Shown here: in pieces, positions 39,633 to 51,381 of the stretch
Position numbering within the stretch: position 1 is the stretch's first letter
Layout of the letters: each line of letters starts with the position of its first letter
Origin: Tubulanus polymorphus
Taxonomy: Eukaryota; Nemertea; Palaeonemertea; Tubulaniformes; Tubulanidae
NCBI RefSeq assembly: GCF_964204645.1
Contig: NC_134031.1
Coordinates: forward strand, 808,001 to 868,000
Reading direction: 5' to 3'
DNA: 60,000 nucleotides
Translations under genes and position numbers: made by a program
The notes under the pieces: generated by a model
Seen by the model: the letters and a program-made list of their open reading frames with translations, nothing else
Database searches by the model: none
Told to the model about the DNA's origin: nothing

Positions 39633-40522
39633 ATAGGTATAGCACATCATATTACCATCCGATCGAACACTATACGGTTTCTTTAAATCATACAAACATT
39701 TGATACAACATTTACTGCCGCGATTTCTGTAGACTGTTTCAGTCTTAGTTCAAGTACCAGTTTCATAAAGAGTCCAGTCTCAGTTCATATGACTCGTTTA
39801 TAAAGTCGCGACTAACATCAAAATGTGGTCATTGCATAAGTTTATACATAGTCTATCGATAGAACTAAGATCGTACTAGACAACTTAAACCTCAACCGTT
39901 TAAATGGCCGAAACTGAGCCACAATTTCACAGTGTGGCTGTAGTTCAGATATCGAATCTTCAAACTGGTCCGGGCTGTTTGAACCAAGATGAACGTAGAT
40001 TGGTCTAAATGTAAGCCATCACCGAATACAATCCCCAGGCCTCTCCCTCAGAACCCCGGTCCACAAACCACACCTGACCCGTGGGATTAACTGGTAATTC
40101 GTGCTACGAAAGAACACGATATCCATCAATCGTGCTTGTCAATATCTACAGACATATCACCTAGACATCTCAGCAACGTTAGTTAATTAAATTTGAATAA
40201 TTAATATTCGACAAGAGAAGATGATGATCTGTGATCCCGTGACACCCGACGATAAACCGGAGCCTTCCGCTTTCATATCATCAATTTATCATCGAGTCTA
40301 TATTAAACGGGCTACCCGTCCAGGTCCTGTTATGAATCATCGTTAATGTCATTTTACCCATTAAAGATTTATTCATAATTATTGCAAACCATATTCGAGC
40401 GCCAGCAACAGCAACCGCAACAGCAGCGGCAGCAGCATCGAGTGGAGAGCGCTCATGACCCTTTAACCACCGCGGGAGTAATTATACCATTTATCTTACA
40501 CAAAGAAACGTACACAGTTATA

Positions 40523-40897
40523 CAGTGAAACCTCGTTACAACGAACTTCAGGAGACCAGAAAATCTGTTGATTATAACTGATAGTTCTATATACAGCGGA
40601 ACCTCGTTACAACGAACTTCAGGAGACCAGAAAATCTGTTAATTATAACTGATAGTTCTATATACAGTGGAAACTCGTTACAACGAACTTCAGGAGACCA
40701 GAAAATCTGTTCATTATAACCGACAGTTCTATATACAGTGGAAACTCGTTACAGCGAACATTATGAGTCCAGAAAAATCTTCGTTTGTTTATATCCAGGA
40801 TACTATTATCAAAATTGTCCTATTTGGGGCAAAATTCTAGGTTTGTGATAACCAGATAAATTGTTATAGCTAAGGTCGTTATAACGAGGTTCCGCCG
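40523..40897. mobile_element. pogo/Tigger-like MITE with internal 71-bp tandem repeats
   Basis: Terminal inverted repeats CAGTGAAACCTCGTTACAAC and, inverted at the right end, CGGCGGAACCTCGTTATAAC are flanked on both sides by TA (40521-40522, 40898-40899), the target duplication of Tc1/mariner/pogo elements. The left end is followed by four units exactly 71 bases apart, each restarting with the terminal repeat. There is no transposase. Confidence 0.75.
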
Positions 40898-41653
40898 TAG
40901 TTACTGATAGAACATTAAAACCCTCATCCTCAACACTGGTGTGTGTGTGACTTTCATACGTGTATATATACACGATAACATTTGCCGTTCGTAACATTTT
41001 TAATCGAAAAATCAATCCTTAAGAAGCTTCTTCCATACAAAAATTAATCGTATGGCCACGACGGGCATCATGTCATCATCTTATCTGTCATCGTGTATGT
41101 ATTTCTACAAGCTCTGTTCATTCGATCCTTTTTTTGAATTTCATTTTTCTAAAAAGTGTCCGTCCAAAATTGATCTGTAAACAGAAATAAACATTGAATA
41201 AAGGCGTCTTGATATTGCGTCAAAATATTTTTTTCAATTCTAAAGCGATCATCACACAGCTGGTCTCGCTAGACTATAGGCTACAAATCGATGGAATTCC
41301 TAGGTTAATACAATTAGACCGATTATGTTCATTCAAAAATATAAGATTAATCATCAAATGCAACATCAGTAAATGTCACCGTTTAAACTACGTTCGTAAA
41401 TGTCGTAATCGGTTTGTGTGTCGTATGAAATGCCAACAGTATTTTTTCTTCGCGCTCTATAACAGAAATAACTGCATCGTTGTGTCTATAAGTGCTGTTT
41501 TCATTCGAGGGAAATGTCGATCGAATGTTATAGTTTCTCATTCAATGAAAATTTAGTTTGTGATGAATTCGATGAATAAAAGTGACAGTGAATTAAAAAC
41601 GTATTAAACAATACGTGCAACTCACATTTGACATTATACGCGATGAAACTTTC

Positions 41654-42265
41654 TCTTCTTTCTCTCTCCCTCTCCCTCTCCCTCTCTCCCTCTCCCTCTC
41701 CCTCTCTCCCTCTCCCTCTCCCCCTCTCCCTCCTCTCCTCTCCCTCTCCCTCTCCCTCTCCCTCTCCCTCTCCCTCTCCTCTCCCTCTCCCTCTCTCCGT
41801 CTCCCTCTCCCTCTCCCTCTCCCTCTCTCCGTCTCCCTCTCCCTCTCCCTCTCCCTCTCTCCGTCTCCCTCTCCCTCTCCCTCTCCCTCTCCCTCTCCCT
41901 CTCCCTCTCCCTCTCCCTCTCTCCGTCTCCCTCTCCCTCTCCCTCTCCCTCTCTCCGTCTCCCTCTCCCTCTCCCTCTCCCTCTCTCCGTCTCCTCCCCT
42001 CTCCCTCTCCCTCTCCCTCTCCCTCTCCTTCTCCCTCTCCCTCTCCTCTCCCTCTCCCTCTCCCTCTCCCTCTCCCTCTCCCTCCTCTCCGTCTCCCTCT
42101 CCCTCTCCCTCTCCCTCTCTCCGTCCCTCTCCCTCTCCCTCTCCCTCTCCCTCTCCCTCTCTCCGTCTCCCTCTCCCTCTCCCTCTCTCCGTCTCCCTCT
42201 CCCTCTCCCTCTCCCTCTCCCTCTCCCTCTCCCTCTCCCTCTCCTTCTCCCTTCTCCCTCCTTCC
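41654..42265. repeat. (CTCTCC)n hexanucleotide satellite tract
   Basis: About 600 bases of CTCTCC with CTCCGTCTCC interruptions at fairly regular distances. Open in several frames because of the 6-base period. Confidence 0.95.
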
Positions 42266-42504
42266 CTCTCTCTTCTCTTGCTTCTTCTTTCTCTTCGGTT
42301 CAGTTCATTCAGGGATTTTCGCGCGGAAATAAATGGGTATATATATATATAAACATATTTTTATATATATCTTTATGAATCGATATTCATTGCACCCGGT
42401 AACGCTGCGTATATTAAATCAGGCAATTTAGTATAAATCGAGCGAGTATATTGTTTTGAATGTTGATCAAAGAATGCCGAAAAATGAATAAATGGCCTCA
42501 AAGG

Positions 42505-42565
42505 TGATCAACCAGGGACCTTTAGATCTTCAGTCTTAACGCTCTCCCAACTGAGCTATTTCGGC
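42505..42565 (-). pseudogene. truncated tRNA-Phe pseudogene
   Basis: It matches the 5' two thirds of the two intact tRNA-Phe genes but lacks the 3' acceptor strand. It also has an extra base in the anticodon-stem region (CAGTCTTAACG for CAGTCTAACG) and a missing base at the T-arm end (GATCAACC for GATCGAACC). Confidence 0.85.
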
Positions 42566-42856
42566 TGGTGACACACAAATCGTGTCGTGTAACCGATTGG
42601 TGACCGCCACACATCACCGATGTATTTCTATATACTATAATCTTCATTAGCATAATATAAGGGATACTATTGAGTTATCATTTCACAAAAATTTGCCCGT
42701 ACACTGTATGGGCGTTGCTGGCAGGTAAGCCCGAAGGCCGCGTAACCCGGCTACCCTTAGAACAAACAAATCATAAACAAAGGGGAAGAAAACAACAAAA
42801 TGTTTATACATCAATTGTGTCTAATTTTCGGGTTTATTTTCTTACATATGTTTCAG

Positions 42857-43070
42857 ATCCGTGTCACGACCATGTGTGCGAGGTGAATCAAGTATGTCGT
42901 CTGGATAACGATAGGAAGCCGGTTTGTAGGTGTCCAGTCGTATGTACGGATGAGTACGCTCCCGTCTGCGCTAATGATGGTAATACGTACAGTAATGAGT
43001 GTATAATGACAGGCGAAGCTTGTAAACTGAGTAAAAGTCTGCGGGATTCTATACCACGGAGCTTGCACTG
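42857..43070 (+). CDS. agrn: agrin-like gene: FS3 exon with apparent 1-base frameshift
   Basis: Acceptor ATATGTTTCAG and donor CACTG|GTAAGT bound a 214-base exon. It encodes DPCHDHVCEVNQVC, CRCPVVC and APVCANDGNTYSNECIM with GEACKLSKSLR, nine of the ten cysteines of the module. After that the frame runs into RDSIPRSLHW and a stop, whereas the next frame reads YHGACT up to the donor, the expected end of a Kazal core with the tenth cysteine. The length is one base over a multiple of three; all other single-exon modules are exact multiples. One extra base near 43041-43052 (for example in the GGG run) would explain this, as sequencing error or real mutation. Skipping this exon would keep the frame. 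Confidence 0.85.
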
Positions 43071-44425
43071 GTAAGTGATCATATCGAAACAACACAAAAT
43101 ACACGATCGAGTATTTGTATTCAGTGTGTATTTCATTTTGCGACGGAATTGAAAATGAGGTTTTCTCATACCTAAAAAAACATCAAATAGCTAGAAATAA
43201 TATTTTATTTAAGAAAAAGAAATATAAGTTATACACGAAATCTGTCTAAATTATGAAGAATTTTATTGTATTCAGTGTGTATTTCGTTTTGCGACGGAAA
43301 TCAAAATTAAATTTTCTCATAAAAACTCATAAATAGAAATTCTATCAATTCCATGCATCAGAGTTGCTGTAGTTGATTGATCTTATGGAAAAAAGTTTAA
43401 GTTTTAATCGAAATCTGTCCAAGTTATGAAAACTAACTAAAACACGTAGATATTTCTATGAATATTGACAGCTGATTTCCAGTCAAACCGACACGTCAAC
43501 ACGAATTAGCGCATGTCGTATTGACGATCAAATTGAATTGAATTGACGCCTATTTTCATCTCCTATTATCAGCTCTTTAAATTCTCCGGTATCGTCAGGT
43601 AAATTCTACCGATCGCTTTAAGCGAAAGCGGTGAAGTCTAAATAATCAGTGATTGTTCACTAAACTAGAGCTGCGTGGAATTGAGAAACATCGGAGAACA
43701 ATCCATCGTAATTTAATTCAAATCACACGATTCGAATTCGTGATTTACCGCATTATCGGAACTCCAATCTAGAAACAGCGATTGCATTCTTTTTTCGTCA
43801 GCTGAAAAACCTCCATCGCGTCGCCTCCTTTTCACCTTTGGCGGATTTTTCATAGAATATTTATTATATTTCCTCCGTTTTAGTTTTCCTGTCAGGTAAA
43901 AATGAAAAATCGTTAAAATAACAATAACGTTTTGCGCGAGCAAAATAACAGCACAAGCAAAATAACTTTAACGCCTTTCGTCGAAGCTTCGGAAAAAAGA
44001 TTCTAACCAATCGAAAATAGCGTTTTCGCATTGAATATAATCCAATCACTTTCGAGCACAAAACTAAATCTTATCAATAAAAGTATTAAACCTAAGCGAA
44101 TCGAGGCGCTTGATTGATCTTCTAACGTATCTCGATCCAATCAGGCAATGTAACCATTAATAACCGATTCATTTATCTTTGATTTACGAGCTTTTAATCA
44201 TATTTTAATCCCGTTGCCTGGCAATCATAGATTGATCACTAATTGTTGTGTTCGATGAAGTGCGCGTCCTGTTATATTTCCAGCCAGGCATCCCGTACAC
44301 GGCGCAGGAGTGTGTGGTTTTAACGATTAATCTTTGCTTTCAGGTTCATGATGTTTGTTTCTAAAACTCGTGTTGTTTTTAATATATAACTTAACTTATG
44401 TCCGCCCTTTGATTTTTCCTGCCAG
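43071..44425. other. intron after FS3
   Basis: Two near-copies of a phrase (GTATTCAGTGTGTATTTC and GCGACGGAA) at about 43117-43150 and 43270-43302 suggest a local duplication of about 150 bases. Otherwise I see nothing. Confidence 0.5.
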
Positions 44426-44473
44426 ACAAACCTGTGGAAGGTACTGCCGCCGATGACCAGTTTGTTAAACCTG
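44426..44473 (+). CDS. agrn: agrin-like gene: 16-codon linker exon
   Basis: A 48-base exon between a strong acceptor (TTTGATTTTTCCTGCCAG) and donor CCTG|GTAATC, phase 1 to phase 1. It encodes DKPVEGTAADDQFVKP, a hydrophilic acidic segment with no cysteines. It would insert between FS3 and FS4 without changing the frame, so it may be optional. It resembles the first linker exon (DQ and FV motif). A short exon like this is hard to prove without transcripts. Confidence 0.5.
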
Positions 44474-45671
44474 GTAATCCCCTCACTTTCCGTGTTTTAG
44501 TGTTACTTAAAAACTTTGCTGTTGCCAACACTATCCACTCACTACTTCACTTTATAAAATCAACATTTATCAGAATGATCTGATTTTCGCAGTGGCGTCA
44601 AATTCTGTTTTATTCTGAGTCAAAACGGTATCGATAAAACGTTGAAAAAAAGAATAACCGTTAAAACCGTTATAAAATTCAAAAAATCAAAATCACTGCG
44701 AAGATTTGACACTTTTTCTGATCACCCATATATGTATGACATTCACCTCACAATCAAGGTCATTCTCTATGACGTCGTCGCGTGACGTCATCGAAATGGC
44801 AATGATACAATAAAACAATTTGCACTATCTCGGAACTGAGGCTGATCAAAACCCATACATATATGATATATTATATTATACTCTGTACTGAAATAAATTC
44901 TCTTCGTTTCATTTTATTTTTGCCAAAATATCGTCGCATTTTTAGAACAAAACTTCGCGCACTGTTATCGAAAAAACTATGCTACAATGAAATCATCTTT
45001 TTAATTGTTTTTACCAACACTAGGGGCTTGTTGCTCGAAACGTGGTTGTTAAAGTTATCTATTGGACAAATACCATGGCATCAATGTTATTTCCATTGCT
45101 GCTATGGAATTCATCCACCAGATAAACTTTAGCCAACTTTTGAAGTCAGCCAAGGTGCTTTTCCAATATTCCGCCGGTAGGAGGCGTTGTGGTTGGTAAT
45201 TATGGTTAAAGAGTGGTTGAATCTCTTTCTTGTGATTTCTCTCTACCTTTCAGCTACATATTGTAAACATCTCAGTACCTCACAACAGCTTCTCTAACCC
45301 TCCACTAGGGGGCGCTCCGCAACCCCACGATCCTCACATCATATTCTTACATGTAAAATACAGTTTCCATCGACTTCATCCATTTTTTTCCAAACTTTCT
45401 TCACCAACATTCACCAAAATCTAGACCAGTTCTCTTTCAGGTATAGCTAATGATCGAGTGTTGTCAGTGTTGATTGGTCAGAAGTCGCAATATTTAAATC
45501 AATATAGACATTAATTTAATTAGATAAATGTCAGTTAATTCCATAACTCAATATATTGATGTTGATTATCATTATTAGGGCCAAAAACCAATGTTTTAGT
45601 CTAGAGGGATCCCAGACCTACCCAGGCGCTGCCTATGTGTATAGTAGGGCTATGATAGGTAGAAATCACTC

Positions 45672-45786
45672 TGGACACAGTTCCACAGTTAATGGCGAGG
45701 TTTGACTCTAGGCATGAAAATACTTAATTTTTCAGTTATTTAAAAGTCCATTTATCCTAGTCCACACCTGTGGAACCGAATCCCAG
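45672..45786. mobile_element. fold-back element, GGAC(C)CAGTTCCACAG family
   Basis: Left end GGACACAGTTCCACAGTTAA and right end CACCTGTGGAACCGAATCCC are inverted about 115 bases apart. Confidence 0.5.
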
Positions 45787-46231
45787 GATAGATTAGATTT
45801 AACTCCTGCGATTAGTTGCACGATACGATAGTGGCTTAGATATAAACCAGTCTAGGACTATCATAGTTTTATAGTCAATCAAACGAGTTGAGTCCTGTCT
45901 AAAGGTTCGAGACCACTCTGAAGTAACGACTGTGGAACTGGGCCTAGCGGGAGTCGGACTTTGGAACTGGGCCTAGCGGAATCGGACTGTGGAACTGTGT
46001 CCTGCTCTATATATATATATCTCCTCACTTAGCTTCTAATAGAAATTCATATCGACATTTTGCCTTCTGTTTAAACTGTTTTAATATAATGAACATATCA
46101 TGAAATCACGTCTGCCATCATTGATTAATCATTTATAGCGTGTTCATGGTAATATTCACATTGAAACAACAATCTTATATCCCGGGATATCGACAAAAAT
46201 GGAGACTATTTTTCTGTCCCTTTCTTCAAGG

Positions 46232-46332
46232 CCCGGTTCCACAGTTGAGAGTTAGTTAAGATTTGACTCGTAGTTAAAACATTGAAACTCAACCAATTTT
46301 AACTAAAAGTCGACTCTAACTGTGGAACTGGA
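46232..46332. mobile_element. well-preserved fold-back element, GGAC(C)CAGTTCCACAG family
   Basis: Left end GGCCCGGTTCCACAGTTGAG with AGTTAGTTAAGATTTGACTC pairs with right end AGTCGACTCTAACTGTGGAA plus CTGGATC. The loop contains AAAACATTGAAACTCAACC, a phrase shared with the element near 52854-52946. Confidence 0.6.
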
Positions 46333-47305
46333 TCTATTAGTACATTGATTTGATTAGGCATTATCTGATATCAAAAGCCTAAACATTATCAATGCTTGGT
46401 TGTCATAGACAAGTAACGCAACGGTGCAGTATCAAAAGAAAACCCACAACCGATAGCTAAACGCCATTATGAGTTATCTTATCTTAACGTTTCGACTTAG
46501 ATATTATGATAAGCCATTTTCAAAACTGTTGCTATTTCTTCATAACTGGATAAAAATGGTTAGGATATTAGATTGATATTGATGAGATATTGTAAGATGT
46601 TGTTATGGTATCTGGCGGCAAGCCCTCCAGCCATGTGTCTTCATCCACTCCGTACCAACGATCAACATCCATATTAAATCTACTTCTAGTCCGATAAGCA
46701 AATAGCCGAGTATCTGCTTCATAGAGCGTGAGATTTAACCGTCAGAAATCAGGACGAATAACTATGATTCATTGTTTCACATTGACTATTTGTCGATTCA
46801 TTGTTTTTGTATCATCGGATACAGGACGAAACAATGGGAAACTATGTTTCCCCTGTTTGCTTACAGGAGGAAGCGATGGAAAACTATGTTTCCTTGTTTG
46901 TATTCAGGGGAAGCGATAGAAAGCTGTTTCCGTTTATACGTCCATGTATTCCTGTCACATATAAGGCTGGAGATAGTTTAAATATTTATCCAAGACCGCA
47001 GAATGTCCATCAGTCACAATCGAGCCACCGAATAGATTCTAGTCATGACAAAAAGCTGACACTACTGCATCAGTCATAAACAATCTCCTTTCTCCCAAGG
47101 GTGATGGCGGCTTAAGCCTTCTGAAGATCGCGTCATCTGTGTCTCCTAGACGCTTTTTGCGCGGTACTAATCCAAACGTAGGATTGCCGCAAAAACATCT
47201 ATGAAAATCTACAGTTTATCAGAAGTTTTCACTGCGTTTACTCATTGTACGCAAAAATCAAGTCGAATTGAATAATTTGCATATAATTTGCATGTGTAAC
47301 CAATC

Positions 47306-47377
47306 GATTCCGTGGCGCAACGGTAGCGCGTCTGACTCCAGATCAGAAGGTTGCGTGTTCGAATCACGTCGGGGTCA
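47306..47377 (+). tRNA. tRNA-Trp (CCA anticodon)
   Basis: A 72-base cloverleaf with box A region TGGCGCAACGGTAGCGCG, anticodon loop CTCCAGA with CCA, T arm GCGTG-TTCGAAT-CACGT, and acceptor stem GATTCCG paired to CGGGGTC through two G-U pairs. The discriminator is A. A run of T starts 3 bases downstream (about 47380-47390), a pol III terminator. No CCA tail is encoded. Confidence 0.96.
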
Positions 47378-47894
47378 TTGTTTTTTTTTTTCAATTTGTT
47401 AGATTTATTTCTGCTCATAGATTCATGAAGGGATTTTTTTCTCGGCCACGAAATGGTTAAAACATTCAATCAATAACGATATAAAAATGTTTTCGAGTCA
47501 CGTCCGGTTCTTGTTGCGCGAATACAAATAATTCATGAACCATTGCGCGAATAAACGTCAGATTGAGTTTATTTGACGTTCATTCCCTTGACATTGAATC
47601 AACTGATGTTTAATATCAGGCTCGGTTAAAACTATACCCGCTGTGTGTGTGAGTGTGTGTTTGTGTGTGCTCGAAATGAACCTCATCAGCTCTATATCAA
47701 CCTAACATGGTCAGTATAGCACGAATTCGAGAATAAAATCGCGGTAAAAGGTCGTCAAGTGCACATACGTGTATTATTTGATTATGACTCGTCACATGTA
47801 GCTGGGGTATCTCGGTATCATTCAATTCCACGATAAAAACAGTCAGAAATATTTCATTGTAAGTTAGTAGTTCATTTCTTAAACGTTTTAACTA

Positions 47895-48050
47895 TATATA
47901 TCCTAATAGTCATCTACAAGGAATTCAAGAATAAAGTCGAGACGTCGAATAGACTACTAGCTCATGGAAACATTTCAGACTCTTTAAGATGTTAGGATTC
48001 TCGTTATATAATCTTTACAACACGGACTCAGAGTGTTTCATCAATCGTAT
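47895..48050. mobile_element. fold-back MITE, TAGTCATCTTCAGG family
   Basis: TATATCCTAATAGTCATCTA, AAAGTCGAGACGTCGAATAG, ACTACTAGCTCATGGAAACA and CAACACGGACTCAGAGTGTT occur in the family order. The copy is diverged. Confidence 0.6.
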
Positions 48051-49061
48051 TATATTGCATAGAACGATAACGCTTCTTGACGTAGAGTCCCAGCTTATGA
48101 AAACATTGATTAGACGCGCCTTGTTGGTAAACTTGTTGTATTTAAATTCTAAAAAAACATTCCTTTAAGCATATTTAGTTGCATCAATAAATAATATCTG
48201 ATTACAAGTAACTTAATCACTATTAATTAATTCCAGTCAGGCTGTTAGAATTGATTGATTGGTGTTGTAGTTTAGGGCAGACAGCTCCTGGCCTATACAC
48301 GATGTGTAACTATAGAATTTGAAACTGTTATATATTTCATGCCCCAAGTGAGCGTCGGCGAGAATTCTAACACGTCAATGTTATTGTGTAACATGAAGTG
48401 ATGTTTGGTTTCTCAGTAAAAACCACAATTTTTATCACCGCTTTATCTATGTTAGGATCGATAATCAAGAAATAGAACAGCACCCAGTGGCTTGGGGGCA
48501 AAACATATTTTCAAGATCAATCCGTCCATCTTACTATAACCTACTGAGACCACAGTAGCCTGTTAGCTGGGGCCCGATACAGTATGCATTTCTTTGCAAA
48601 AGACCTGACTGTTGCGGCAAGCAAACTACTCCGAGTCGAAACGCCTTGTTGCCTTGTTGCAGTGGATTTTTTAAAGAAGGCTAGTCTGAGCCAGTCGTAA
48701 ATACGTGTTTGAGATCATTAAGGCAATGATTGGATTGGACTCGCATTACATTCTCACATATAAAATACAGTTTCTATCGAAGTCGCGAAACTTCGTCTAG
48801 ACGAGACACTGCACATACTGATCGAGATCATACACAGTTTCCGTGTAAGACGAGTGACGTAGACAATCCCACAATCAAATAGACGAAATCTTCTACCCGA
48901 CGATGGCTAGAGGAATAAAGCTGCAGTTAAATATACTCACAATTCGTCTTTTTATCGCGGGATTTTCTACGAAAAGACCCAGTGATTCAGGTTCACGTCC
49001 ATCATTCTCAATATATAAGAATATTGTTGTTTCAATGTGTGAATATATGCTATATATATAT

Positions 49062-49284
49062 ATGAGGAGAGAATCCCACAATGATAATAAAAAGTCCGAA
49101 AAAGAAACTTCGAGATAGTAGTTTATTTCAACGTTTCGACTATATCCTAATAGTCATCTTCAGGAAAAGTCATCTTCATTTCCTGAAGATGACTATTAGG
49201 ATATAGTCGAAACGTTGAAATAAACTACTATCTCGAAGTTTCTTTTTCGGACTTTTTATTATCATTGTGGGATTCTCTCCTCAT
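49062..49284. mobile_element. perfect palindromic MITE (106-bp arms, 11-base loop)
   Basis: The left arm 49062-49167, starting ATGAGGAGAGAATCCCACAA, is the exact reverse complement of 49179-49284; I compared every base. The loop is 49168-49178. Downstream (49285-49320) continues the family tail GTCAACACGGATATAGTGTT. The perfect match indicates recent insertion or arm homogenisation. There is no coding capacity. Confidence 0.85.
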
Positions 49285-49318
49285 CGCGTCAACACGGATA
49301 TAGTGTTCTACCAATCGT

Positions 49319-49466
<148 letters not shown>

Positions 49467-49528
49467 ATAATGTAGTATTTATTGAGACGATTCGGTGATA
49501 ATAAGAAATGAAACTGATTGATTTTCAG

Positions 49529-49744
49529 GTGTAAATCCGTGTAATTCAGTAGCGTGTAATCCCGGTGAAGAGTGTCGGGTTGACAGACGAGGTAAACCGA
49601 GATGTTCATGTCCAGATGAGTGTTCACCAGTTATCCGTCCGGTTTGTGGTTCAGATGGACTCACCTACGACAATGTATGTGAATTGAGGAGACAGGCTTG
49701 TCTCAATAAAAACGACATCACTGTCGACTTCATGGCGCCTTGCA
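49529..49744 (+). CDS. agrn: agrin-like gene: FS4 exon
   Basis: A 216-base exon, phase 1 to phase 1, from acceptor TTGATTTTCAG to donor TTGCA|GTAAGT. It encodes a full ten-cysteine module: [17 protein letters not shown], then CSCPDEC, then [18 protein letters not shown] with QAC and a closing APC. The plus-strand frame has no in-frame ATG, so a search for ATG-started reading frames misses it. It is the clearest agrin-like module in the window. Confidence 0.93.
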
Positions 49745-50491
49745 GTAAGTTTTTTTTATGTAACGCGTTTCCGATGACGTCGTGAATATTCGTTAAAAGT
49801 TGCTGTTTCTCTATTTCTGACATCAATGTCTCTTGTTTGTTCAGTTTATTAACGGTTCAGTCAGTTGTTGTAAACTGTGTAGCATCGATTACTCGTTGTC
49901 CGTTCAATTTGACTCATTTTGATGTTTCAACTTTGGAATCTAATTTCAACCAATAAAACTACAGAACTGAATGCCGTTTCTTTTCTGAGGGACACAGGAG
50001 GGCTGAGGGCACGGGAGGGCTGAGGGGCACAGGAGAGCTGAGGGCACAAGAGGGCCGAGGGGCACAGTGGGGCTGTGGGACATAGGAGCTGTGGGCCCAG
50101 GGGGGCTGAGGGGTACAGGAGGGCTGAGGGGTACAGTGGGGTTGTGGGACATAGGAGCTGTGTGGCCCAGGGGGGGGGCTGAAGGGCACACGAGAGCTGA
50201 GTGGTAGCAAACACTTAATAATTCTAATAATGATAACAATAAAACATTTTCTGTTTTTGTTCTATTAAGTCAATATTTCCGCCTCTCAGTTTTTGCGCTG
50301 CGCAATTAAAAAGTGCAGAAAACGTGACGGTCACGCAATTTACATCACAACACATCGAATCAAGTTTCCGTTTGTCCTTAGGGGTAAATAATCTAGTATA
50401 GAAAATATATGCGCGGGTAAAGAATGATGAACTCCTCCCGGGACGGTGTCGTCTGTTTTCAATGTCTGTATTTATTTTGGGTTTATTTCAG
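49745..50491. other. intron between FS4 and FS5
   Basis: It holds a G-rich minisatellite (about 49988-50185) with phrases such as GGGCTGAGGGGCACAGGAG in units of roughly 20-30 bases. Otherwise I see nothing. Confidence 0.6.
49988..50185. repeat. irregular G-rich minisatellite (GGGCTGAGGGGCACAGGAG)
   Basis: About eight imperfect copies. Longer alternations (GGACATAGGAGCTGTGGGCC) recur at about 50077 and 50147. Minus-strand open frames are artefacts of the repeat. Confidence 0.8.
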
Positions 50492-50601
50492 CTGATAAAC
50501 GACCTTGTATCGATCATAAATGTGGAAGCTACGCGGTTTGCGTTGTTCTCAATAACCAGCCGCATTGTCAATGTCCGACGTGTCCGAACGATTTTAATCC
50601 A
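50492..50601 (+). CDS. agrn: agrin-like gene: FS5 exon, first half
   Basis: Acceptor GGTTTATTTCAG (phase 1) to donor ATCCA|GTAAGT (phase 0). It encodes the EGF-like half of the fifth module, ADKRPCIDHKCGSYAVC and CQCPTC, ending NDFNP just before the Kazal VCG. The intron thus sits between hairpin and Kazal core, a position also used in FS6 and nearly so in FS8, but absent in FS1-FS4 and FS7. Confidence 0.9.
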
Positions 50602-51381
50602 GTAAGTGCAAATATTGATCCTCTGTATCATCAACATGATATATGTATATATACATCATTTATCATAATCGCTGATGGATTTTCTCGGTAAGATGATGAT
50701 ATCATACACACAAACAACACAGTCACATCATGAAGAGAGAATCCCCTACAAAGAAGTCCGAAAATGTTACTTTGAGCTTATTCAACGTTTAGACTTAGTC
50801 CTAATAGTCATATTCAGGAATACTGTATTCCTTGAGCTAGTGTAGTTTATTCAACGTTTCGACTATATCCTAATAGTCATTTTCAGGAATACTGTATTCC
50901 TTGAGCTAGTGTAGTTTATTCAACGTTTCGACTATATCCTAATAGTCATCTTCAGGAATACTGTATTCCTTGAGCTAGTGTAGTTTATTCAGCGTTTCGA
51001 CTATATCCTAATAGTCATCTTCAGGAATAATGAATTCTCTCTTCATCGCTTCAACGCGGATATAGTGTTTTTTATAAATCATGACTGTCGCATCATATGG
51101 GGTGGATCTATGTGGTTCGGGCCCCTGACTTCCCATTGAGGTTGCCAGCCCTTTTTATCTAGACAAGTTGTCTAGCTCGTTAAAACCTGTACAAATTTGC
51201 AAAATATATTTCTTCGGAAATTTCTAACGCCTGCATGCGGCTTTCGGCGCAACTACTTGTTCCGAGGAATGCCATTCCTTTTCTATCCCCGCCCTTGACA
51301 GTCACGATAATGAATACACCCGGTTGTTCTTCCCTCGTCCTGTGTCAGACCCGTTATATTCGCTGTTATATATTTATACAG
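50602..51381. other. intron inside FS5
   Basis: Mostly occupied by a fold-back MITE with tandemly repeated arm (50730-51080). Otherwise I see nothing. Confidence 0.6.
50730..51080. mobile_element. fold-back MITE with a 68-69-bp tandemly repeated arm
   Basis: The ends (GAAGAGAGAATCCCC at left, GAATTCTCTCTTCATCGC at right, then TTCAACGCGGATATAGTG) match the palindrome at 49062-49320. The middle is three to four head-to-tail copies of a phrase starting TTATTCAACGTTTCGACTAT and containing CTGTATTCCTTGAGCTAGTG. Confidence 0.8.

Larger units (their letters stand above)
25235..42856. other. 17.6-kb intron between FS2 and FS3
   Basis: The largest intron. It holds fold-back elements (about 25317-25405, 26975-27090, 30152-30272, 31838-31990, 35705-35785, 37107-37222), 20-21-bp arrays (30655-30785, 31128-31400), a SINE-like piece (33690-33766), poly-G runs (35103-35120, about 35788-35802), tRNA-Phe (37795-37867), GA- and CT-rich tracts, a pogo-like MITE (40523-40897) and a tRNA-Phe pseudogene (42505-42565). 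I see nothing I can support as coding in the rest, including 27100-30150, 32000-33490 and 38000-39270. Confidence 0.55.

Noticed and set aside
41194-41556. 120-codon frame with many Cys and Arg
   Set aside because: No spacing pattern resembling a known cysteine-rich module, and no splice support.
46728-47079. Overlapping 63-92 codon frames
   Set aside because: They follow a 40-45-bp imperfect repeat (AGGAGGAAGCGATGG…ACTATGTTTCC), not a protein domain.
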